Assembly (NCBI RefSeq): GCF_963259705.1
Contig: NC_081842.1
Coordinates: 91,130,433-91,194,432, forward strand
Origin: Myotis daubentonii
Lineage: Eukaryota; Chordata; Mammalia; Chiroptera; Vespertilionidae
DNA: 64,000 bases
Direction of reading: 5' to 3'
Shown: positions 56,491-64,000 of the stretch, in pieces
How the letters are laid out: each line of letters opens with the position of its first letter
Position numbering within the stretch: the stretch's first letter is position 1
Program-made: the position numbers and the translations under genes
Notes under the pieces: model-generated
Seen by the model: the letters and a program-made list of their open reading frames with translations, nothing else
The model's database searches: none
What the model was told of the DNA's origin: nothing

Positions 56491-59400
56491 AGTATTTCTC
56501 CTCTTATATATCTCTCTATATATCATGACCCATTTTGTACTGCTGGTACTCTGATGTCACATGATTTGATTGACATGTTCAATCAGCTTTTGTCTACTAG
56601 AATTGTCTGATCTTATGATCTTTGTTCTGTAATATTTAATTCCCTTTGTTCATTAATTAATAGCTATTTTATCCCAAAATTTATTTAATATGCTAAGAGT
56701 TGCCAAATTTACATACTAGTCTCAACTATCCTTATATTTAGGAACATTTGTATAATCCTCTTTATAAAAATGCACTACTTTAAAAAATGACATTCTTCTT
56801 CCTTAGTTGTCAGACTGTTAGAGAAGGAAATCCAACAAAATGTTTTTTTTTCCAAATAAGAATTTTTGTTTTTTTTAGAGTCCACTACCTCTATATGGTT
56901 TCAAATATAATGCAAAATAATGTCTTAACCTCAAATCAGTTAAATTATGAATGCACCTTTGAAATTCTGATGAGTAGGATTTTAAGTCTGCCTCTCATTT
57001 ACTTGATAATTTATGTAGATAAATAAAATATATTTCTCACAAAAATCTCTCCAGTGCTATGATAACTTATTAGTAGTATTCCACACATTAATAGATAACA
57101 CTAATAAGTTCTCTGTCTTGTATTTTTAAAACAAAATCTATGGGCAAGAAAATTTTACTCCTATCAGAAATTGGATGAAAATGGACAGGACAATAAAGGA
57201 TTAGAAGAGGGGTCTATCAAATAACATAAGCTTGTGTAAATGCAAAACAAGAGTTGACTCTGATAGGGAAGACCATGTAAAAAGTTTTTAGAAAAGAAAC
57301 CAGTAGCCTGAGACCTCACAAATCTGCTGAAGTAGAAACAAGCAAATGGTTATAGTGTAATTACATTCATACACGGAATCTAAATTTCAGTAAATGGGAC
57401 TCAGACTGAGAATGCATAGCAATGAGAGTTGTATGTTGCTGAACTTTAGAGGGGCTCTTCAGTCTCAGGCCACTGACAAGGATAAAAGATACAATAATTC
57501 TGGTGAACAATTTAAGAGTTGCTAAGTAAGACAAACATCCAATAGCCACTTCCCTAATTCTATTGCCTTGTTAGAGAGTCATGATTTTGTTCTAATACCA
57601 TTTCATCGGGGAAGTTGAGTCCTTCCACAGACTCTATCATGAATTTAATTAGTCTAGGTTGGCCCATCAGGATATGTTATTTCTTTTTCCTATCCTTGGT
57701 TTACAAAGAGCAAGACATAAGATTCATAAATGAGTTACACACTCCTAAAATGTGTACAAATATATAAAAATCTTTATATATAAATAATTCCATTAAATAT
57801 TAATATAACTAAGCATTAAATTAAGCTTTAAAGTGGAAGTATTTTAAAAGAATGATGTGCTATATTTAATCACAAATTATTAAGCCTGATTCTGGCATTC
57901 AGAAATAATATCAATTTTGTTTGTTGTTTTTAAGAGAGAATTTTAGCAAATGACAAAACTTTATAAATATCACCAATTGTTATTATAGTCATTGTGTGGC
58001 TCGCTTATATTTATATACACATATTAAACATTTTATACATTCAGATTATAACACATAATCAAATAACCCTTTTAATTAAAATGTGGAAGTGAAATATACA
58101 TGTACACATAAAAACCTGAATTGTACTCTAATGTCAATTTCTTAGGGAGAAGAACAAAGGAGACAAATACTGAAGTTATCAATGACAAGTAAGGTACAAA
58201 CAAACCTTCTAGGTTTCTTTTCCTTTCTCCTCTTTTATATAAAACAATAGCAACATAAAATGTCAGGAAATAGATTTAATGAATTTTTGTTTTGATACCC
58301 ACTGTCACCATACTAGTTAAACAGAAAGGGAGTCGCATGCCATATTTACTTATATAATTGCTGTGCTTTTCTTTCTTGTTTTGTAAGCAGCTTAATTCAA
58401 ATTAACCTATACAAAGTCTACATAAAGAAATTATGCAAAGGTAACCAATATGCAAGTAATATGGTAGATCAACTGAAAACATAATATCAGCAAAGCACAA
58501 GTAGTGTGCTGAATTTCAAAAATTCTTAACTAGAAATGAAAAGAAAATTTGATTCAAGACCACCAGGCATAGGTAATCAGTTTACATGCACGTTTGTAGG
58601 ACAGATGGCAAACTTGCCACAAAGAGTAATTTTTCATAATCAATATGCAATTTGAGAAGAAACATAAGAGAATAAATGTTTCTCATCCTTCCTGGGCTTT
58701 GAAAACATGATTCTTCTGCATAAATTAATTTATCATGTTAAATAATTAACTATGAAGAGATGGCAAACATAATTTAAATTAGCTCCTAAATTATGCCTAC
58801 ACTCTTAAAAATAGAAATACTTGTATATAGAAATACACTAAAACAACAAGCAATAACTGATGATCACTTTTAATGCCAAATGTTCCATTTTTAACAACAG
58901 AAACAAATGCAAAGAGCATATAATAATAGAGGGTGGACTGAAAGCAGACACACCTCCATGAGATAAAACCTACCCTAATGCCCCAATATTCTCCAGCTCT
59001 GCCTATCTTCCATCCTAAAGTTCCTTGATCATGTATTCACCTTTTTTTCAGTCATATATAGCATTTTTTCTTCACCTTGAGTCTGAAAATCCTTTAATCA
59101 CTAAGAGTGAAATTATTGATAGGCATTTGTACTATATTTTGGGTAAAATGTTATTAATTCTGATTCTTCTGCTAATTAAATAACAAAAAAATGCATCTAT
59201 CATCAACAACATGGCAAGTGAAATTCTACAAATCCAAACCTGTTTGTCTATGATTCACAGAAGTACCCCAAAATATTTACCTTGTTTTAAAAAAGTGAAA
59301 CCCAAATACAACACTCATTATAAGACAATCTAGGTACAATGAGCATCAGCTTCTACCAACTGAAAGAAAACAAAAGCAAATAAATTTCATTAGCTCCATC

Positions 59401-59998
59401 TAAGTCATCTTTTTTCCCCAAAAAACTACAGTTTAATTTCCTATTTTCTTTTGTTTCAAGTAAGCACTTAGTTATGTGTTTAAAAATGTGTTTAAGAATG
59501 TTTGATGACTCTCTTAATCTAAGTACAAAGATTTTCAATTTCAGTTTTTTAATATATTGCCTCAAATTTCATCTATTCCTAAAAATTTACAGCTGAAAAC
59601 TTAAAAGAAAAAATGAGTTTTGTTTTTGCCATGAAGCATATTATATGCTTCCCTGAGTGAAATAGTTTGGGTTATAAATTATTTCCCTGCCACAGGACAT
59701 ACACAGAGAGACCATACAAATTTCATGATCATTTTCCCACATACTGCCTGTAGAAATTAAAGTAAGTCACCTATGTGCTACCTTTAATTTTTTCATGCAT
59801 TCAAAATGTAGAACTAAATTTAAAATATGTCTCAGAAATTAATGATTGGTAGAAATAACTCAAAAAATAATAGCCAACTTAAAGATAGGTAAGTAGGTTC
59901 ATCCATAAGGTCAAAAGTGTGTGTAATAGGGGATATTTTTATTTTAGTGGAGCAAAAGTTTGAGAGAAAATATAATAAAGTATACACATCCTATATAA
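56491..59998. other. Long repeat-poor AT-rich stretch
   Basis: About 3.5 kb with no recognised gene or repeat. 58300-58800 (GCAGCTTAATTCAAATTAACC ... ATTATGCAAAGG ... AATTTAAATTAGCTCC) has the look of conserved noncoding DNA rich in TAATTA-type words; unverified. Confidence 0.4.
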
Positions 59999-60411
59999 TA
60001 AAAGCCTAATATGCTAAATGTCTGGTCATCTGGTTGTCCATTCAACCAATCAAAGCATAATACGCTAATGATATGCTAAGGCCACTCAACTGCTTACTAT
60101 GATGTGCACTGACCACCAGGGGGCAAACACTCCAACCAGTAGGTTTGACTTGCTGCTGGGGTTCAACCAATCAGGACTGAGCAAGATGGGCTGGACAGGC
60201 CTGGAACCCTCCCGTGGTCCCTTCCTGGCTGGCCAACCTCCTGCATCCCTCCCTGGCCCTGATCATGCACTGATGGGGTCCTTCTGCCTGGCATGCTCCC
60301 TCTCGAAATCTGGGACCCCTTGGGGGATGTTGGAGAGCCGGTTTCAGCCCAATACCACAGGCTAGGCTGAGGGACCCCACTGGTGCACAAATTCGTGCAC
60401 CGGGCCTCCAA
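59999..60411 (+). mobile_element. HeliBat-type Helitron (copy H9)
   Basis: Starts A|TCCTATATAATAAAAGCC and ends GTGCACAAATTCGTGCAC (hairpin) CGGGCCTCCAA|T, the terminal CTAG mutated. Carries the GTGCACTGACCACCAGGGGG segment and the CAGGCTGAGGGACCCCAC 3' block. Nonautonomous. First of three Helitrons in the same orientation within 2.7 kb. Confidence 0.95.
60113..60124 (+). promoter_or_regulatory. CTCF-core-like word in Helitron H9
   Basis: CCACCAGGGGGC fits CCASYAGRKGGC exactly and is followed by AA. Occupancy would depend on flanking bases and methylation. Confidence 0.4.
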
Positions 60412-60572
60412 TGTTAAAAAAACAAGTAGTCCTTCTTACACTGCCTTTCTCTAAATGATCTCGGGATGAAACCTTGGCATGTGGCTATGGTCCTAACTGG
60501 TCCTTCCTCCCACTATGAAAACTTTTTAACCATTGAGCTTTGGCAGGATCTGTTATGAAAAATGATTTAGCA

Positions 60573-60740
60573 TAGGGGTTCTCAAACACTGGCACATCCA
60601 TATGAGCTTGTTAGAAATGCACATTCATAAGCCCTGCCCTGACTATGGGATCCAAGTGTCTGTGGGTGCAGACTGCCAGAAATCAGATTTGCATACTCCC
60701 CAGATGATTTTGAAGCCCCTCAAAGTTTGAGAACCATTGG
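60573..60740. mobile_element. MER5A-like hAT (Charlie) element
   Basis: AGGGGTTCTCAAACACTGGC at the left and GTTTGAGAACCATTGG at the right are hAT-Charlie inverted ends, with TTAGAAATGCACATTC, CCCTGCCCTGACTATGG and AATCAGATTTGCATACTCC inside. TTTAGCAT and TTTAGTAT flank it, a probable 8-bp target duplication with one change. An old mammalian element, unlike the recent SPIN copy. Confidence 0.8.
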
Positions 60741-60824
60741 TTTAGTATATGACAAGCTATATTAAAAAAAAAAGGCAGGTTACTATCAATATCATGTTAA
60801 TAGTTCTTATAGTAGTAGTAGTCA

Positions 60825-61170
60825 GCCTATATAATAAAAGGCTAATATGTAAATCAACCAACATTTGGCCACAATGACAGGCACTGACCACCAGAGGCAG
60901 ATGCTCATTGCAGGAGCTGCCCCCTGGTGGTCAGTGCTCTCCCAAAGAGGGAGCGCCACTCAGCCAGAAGCCGGGATCACAGCTGGGGAGCACAGCGGTG
61001 GTGGTGGGAGCATCTCCCACCTCCACAACAGTGCTAAGGATGTATGAATGATGGCTTAGGCCTGCTTAGCCATCAGTTGGACATCCCCTGAGGGCTCCCA
61101 GACTGCAAGAGGGTGCAGGCTGGGCTAAGAGACCCCCCAAGTGTACGAATTTTGTGTGCCGGGCCTCTAG
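60825..61170 (+). mobile_element. HeliBat-type Helitron (copy H10)
   Basis: Starts A|GCCTATATAATAAAAGGC (first T changed to G) and ends TTTTGTGTGCCGGGCCTCTAG|T. Shares TTGGACATCCCCTGAGGGCTCC and CAGGCTGGGCTAAGAGACCCC with H5 and H6. Contains the CACTGACCACCAG / CTGGTGGTCAGTG inverted pair around a loop. No Rep/helicase coding. Confidence 0.95.
60919..60930 (-). promoter_or_regulatory. CTCF-core-like word in Helitron H10
   Basis: GCCCCCTGGTGG on the plus strand is CCACCAGGGGGC on the minus strand, followed there by AGC, i.e. a full CCACCAGGGGGCAG core. The opposite arm (60888-60900, CCACCAGAGGCAG) is a one-base-shorter version. Confidence 0.45.
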
Positions 61171-62069
61171 TATTTCTATAATGGGTCCTAAATTTTTTTG
61201 CACCTACCCAGTGCACATGCAAAATAAGCTGGAAATGCTAGGTGGCATCTGTCATGATACGATAGAGGAAATCCATGCATAAGAATAGGAGAAAAATGAG
61301 TCTTAATCCCATGCAGCTTAAATGTCTATCACTTGACATTCAAGACTCAAAGGTATCACTAAAACTTGACATTCTAGAACACAAAAATAGCAGCCCATAT
61401 CACTAAGTGAGACATATATTTATCCCCTTGTTTTAGTTACAACGTTAAGTTCAGTATTATGTCATAAATGAATGGTGTACATTAGTCTTGATGATGTAAA
61501 AATATGAGTACCCATATAACATGCCAATCTAAAATAACAGGCAATAAAATTGTTGATTGTACTAATTTATAATTTTTTACTTCTTGTTTTTTAGCCCTTC
61601 TCATTTGTTCTCTCAAAATGAATCAGTAAGATTTAAAAGTTAGGATCTGGGTCAAATATATCCATAATAATGATTTTTTTTTTAAAGTGTAGATGAAGAA
61701 ACTATTTGTTCTGCTCTTCTTAAATAGTCACTATCTTACTATCTTTTACTTTTAAATAATCAGCAAGGAACAGCTTTCTCTGACCATGTAAGTAATGCCC
61801 AGCTCCCACTGAAAACAATATTTTGAAGTGAGGGAGAGTGAAGTTTAAATTTTAAATCTGAGTTAATTTTTTTTACCCTATTCCTTACTGTTTTGATTGT
61901 CAGAAGTTTTTCAATTCACTGGAAATTTGAACAAGTCATGTATTTTAGAGTTTTAGATAAGCATGATGCAGACTAAAATATAATGCCAGTGAAAGAATCA
62001 TTAAAAAGTTGGATCAAACCCTCAACTAAAATAGACCTTTAACACCTGGGATAAGTAACTCTTGCCCAG
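61171..62069. other. AT-rich unique sequence
   Basis: No gene or repeat recognised. Confidence 0.5.
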
Positions 62070-62375
62070 CTTAAATTTTTTATTTAATAGAATTTATTTT
62101 TAAGTAGTTGTAAATTTGCCCAAAAACTGAGAGGGAGGTTCAAAGATCCCCATATACCCCTAAGCTTCATTAAAATCTTGCATTAATGCGGTACATTTAT
62201 TACAAGTGGTATACCAAGACTTATACATTGTTATTAACTAAAGCCCATAATTTACACCAGTTCATTTTCTATGTTGTATATTCTATAAATTTTTAACAAA
62301 TGTGTAATAATACATATTCACAACTATAATATTTACAGAATAGTTTCACTGCCCTAAAAAGCCCCTGGTTAGGCT
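62070..62375 (-). mobile_element. Old L1 3'UTR fragment
   Basis: CATTAATGCGGTACATTTATTACAAG ... CTTATACATTGTTATTAACTAAAGCCCATAATTTACACC ... AATAGTTTCACTGCCCTAAAAAGCCCC is the reverse complement of an L1MA/L1MB-type 3'UTR (GTGTGGTACATTTGTTACAA, ACATTATTATTAACTAAAGTCC, TAGTTTCACTGCCC). Confidence 0.75.
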
Positions 62376-62459
62376 TAATTTTAAATTACATGATACTGGT
62401 AAAGACAGTCTAAAATCCATTTGGGATAGGACTATAATGTTTTTAAGACTTGTTCTTTA

Positions 62460-62666
62460 TCTGTATATATAAAAAGCTAATATGCAAAATGTCCCCTCGG
62501 GGAGACCGGGAGTTCTATCACTTTCTATGATGTGCGCTGACCACAAGGGGGCAGCATGGAATGAAGAAAGGCATTGGCCGGCAGCCAGAAGGCCCCAATC
62601 AGTCCTCATCACCAGCCAGGCCTAGAGACCCAACTCGTGCACGAATTTCATGCACCAGGCCTTTAG
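62460..62666 (+). mobile_element. HeliBat-type Helitron, short (copy H11)
   Basis: Starts A|TCTGTATATATAAAAAGC, ends ACTCGTGCACGAATTTCATG hairpin then CACCAGGCCTTTAG|T. At 207 bp it is the shortest copy, keeping 5' end, GCGCTGACCACAAGGGGGCAG segment and 3' end with the middle deleted. Confidence 0.93.
62541..62554 (+). promoter_or_regulatory. CTCF-core-like word in Helitron H11
   Basis: CCACAAGGGGGCAG matches CCACNAGGGGGCAG. The fifth base is A rather than a pyrimidine. Confidence 0.35.
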
Positions 62667-62754
62667 TTAAGTGATAAAGACTACTTCTAGTAAAGTTTGT
62701 CATTATATGAAAATATAAGACAAGATGGTATAGTAGAGGTTCCAGCACCTTGCT

Positions 62755-62930
62755 ACTTGTCTTAATAAGCTCAGGCCACTATAACAAATTTCCATAGACT
62801 GGGTAAATTAAACAACAAATGTTTATTTCTCACAGTTCTATAGCATGGGAAGTCCAAGAGAAAATCTTGCCATTACCATGATCTTGGACTTTTCAGGCTC
62901 CAGAGCTGTGAGAAATTGGAGTATAGTGTG
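62755..62930. mobile_element. MLT1/MST-type LTR fragments in inverted arrangement
   Basis: CTCAGGCCACTATAACAAATTTCCATAGACTGGGTAAATT ... TTTATTTCTCACAGTTCTATAGC is a minus-strand MaLR LTR 3' part. After 22 bases, ATCTTGGACTTTTCAGGCTCCAGAGCTGTGAGAAATT is the same LTR region in plus orientation. Old LTR debris; no coding region. Confidence 0.65.
62826..62915. repeat. Imperfect inverted repeat, 34-bp arms
   Basis: TTTCTCACAG...AAGTCCAAGA (62826-62859) pairs with TCTTGGACTT...CTGTGAGAAA (62882-62915) with about six mismatches around a 22-base loop. Confidence 0.85.
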
Positions 62931-63604
62931 AATGAACAACAATTAAATAAAAGGCAGGATTTGCAAATAGGTTTGGCAAGTAAATTTAATTAATTTTCAT
63001 GTTGATTTTTAATAGTCTACGCGATATGTAATAGCTAGTAAAGACAAACTATATGATACAAATTTTAACTTATGATTTTAAAATGTAAAACTCAAAACTT
63101 TATTGTTTTCTCTCCTTACTGCATCAGATGACTATTTTAAGCTCTTCAATTACCAACAAAGTTTTCAGCCCATCCTGATCTCCATGCAAATGTTCTCCAT
63201 TGCTATGAGCAGCACCCTGATTTATTTGTTCTCATTGCCCATAGGAGTTAGGGATTAGGGGTGAAAGCAGAACTCTAAAAGGCAGTGACAATTTAAGATC
63301 ACTTATAACATGCATGAGGGCAGTTCAATAACACTTTTCTAATTTATGTTATTGTGAATATGTAACTTTTTTTTCTATTTTCTAACATATCTGCAGTATC
63401 ATGCTGAACTCATTCTTTTATTTCCATGCGTCTGAGGTCTTTTTGCTTCGAACAGTATTTAAGCTTTTTAATGGAAGATATTGTGAGTTAGTACATATAA
63501 TTATCTTTGTTCCTTTTGGTAAATAAAGAATAATTTAACTGAATGCCTATTATCAAAAGCATAAGAAGATACCCCACCATCTCACCAACCAGGTCATTGG
63601 TCCA
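62931..63604. other. Unique sequence
   Basis: No gene or repeat recognised before the CNN2 retrocopy. Confidence 0.45.
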
Positions 63605-64000
63605 GCCATGGCTACAGCTGGCATGAGCTCCACACAGTTCAACAAAGGGCTCTCCTAAGGTCAAGGTCAAGTACGAGCTTCTGTCCAAATAGGACCTTCA
63701 GTAGGAGGCAGAACTTTGCCGCTGGACTAAGGGACTCACGGGCCTATAGGTTCTGACTTCTGGTTCTGAAGGATGAAATTATCCTCTGCACACTCATGAA
63801 TAAGCTCCAGCCAGGCTCAGACCATCTGATCAACCACTCCATGCAAAACTGGCACCAGCTAGAAAACTGCTCTAACTTCATCAAGGCCACAGCTTGAACT
63901 CCATGGACCTGTTCGAGGCCAATGACCTGTTTGAGGGAGGGAACATGATGCAGGTGCAGGTGTCTCTTCTGACTCTGGCAGGGAAGGCCAAGGCAAAGGG
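63605..64000 (+). pseudogene. CNN2P: Processed pseudogene of calponin 2, cut by the window edge
   Basis: The start ATGAGCTCCACACAGTTCAA (63623) equals calponin-2 codons MSSTQFNK. Downstream codons give [16 protein letters not shown] sequence, then [15 protein letters not shown] and MDLFEANDLFE, the CNN2 form of the actin-binding calponin-homology domain, and end in LAGKAKAK at the window edge. Sequence corresponding to several exons is contiguous, so it is a retrocopy. A deletion after codon 11 creates TAA, another stop follows (AAATAG), and there is a frame break near 63890 (ACAGCTTGAACTCC). Nonfunctional. CNN1 and CNN3 fit less well ([10 protein letters not shown] and MQVQVSLL are CNN2-like). 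The poly-A end lies outside the window. Confidence 0.88.

Noticed and set aside
63488..63688. 66-codon minus frame at the right edge
   Set aside because: Partly antisense to the CNN2 retrocopy; no independent support.

Overview
This is a mammalian nuclear window, almost certainly from a vespertilionid bat. That follows from the repeats: Ves SINEs (tRNA-derived, Yangochiroptera), a dense set of HeliBat-type Helitrons (5' TCCTATATAATAAAAG-like, 3' hairpin then GGGCCTCTAG, inserted between A and T), a SPIN-type hAT element, a second nonautonomous hAT element, HAL1 (half-LINE-1) and young L1 3' ends of bat type. No intact protein-coding gene, tRNA, rRNA or CRISPR array is visible. The longest open frames are by-products of repeats (for example a 205-codon frame over a Helitron minisatellite) or chance frames in AT-rich DNA. 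The window reads as a gene desert or a piece of a very large intron.

Layout: 1-2.5 kb, L1 ORF2 debris followed by a 5'UTR/ORF1 fragment of L1/HAL1 type. 2.5-9.4 kb, AT-rich unique DNA with MIRs, a Ves SINE, a Helitron and three L1 3' ends, two of them facing each other at 7.7-9.4 kb. 9.4-22 kb, mostly unique AT-rich DNA with one CpG-rich Helitron (12.5 kb) and one Ves. 22-28.6 kb, L1, Ves, Helitron, then a tandem Helitron pair (25.3-26.6 kb) with a promoter-like segment and a 12-unit minisatellite. 28.6-36 kb, mostly unique DNA, possibly holding conserved noncoding elements. 36-40.2 kb, nonautonomous hAT, Helitron, L1 ends, an LTR-like repeat split by L1 and a Ves split by L1. 43.6-46.2 kb, an apparently full-length HAL1. 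50.4-51.7 kb, two Helitrons separated by an AT microsatellite, the second split by the SPIN element. 52.5-55.1 kb, L1 tail and three Ves copies. 56.1 kb, an old LTR-like repeat. 60-62.7 kb, three Helitrons in the same orientation. The right edge holds a broken processed copy of calponin 2 (CNN2) that runs out of the window.

Most interesting pattern: eleven Helitron copies (about 5 kb, roughly 8% of the window) repeatedly carry regulatory-looking words. An ATGCAAAT octamer lies exactly 22 bp from the 5' terminus in four of them, and CTCF-core-like words (CCACCAGGGGGC), sometimes as hairpins, occur in five. One Helitron also carries a CpG-rich segment with CCAAT-box and YY1-like words. I see no undescribed protein-based system. 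Family names come from recognition, not database searches, and boundaries are given to the base only where termini or target duplications are visible.
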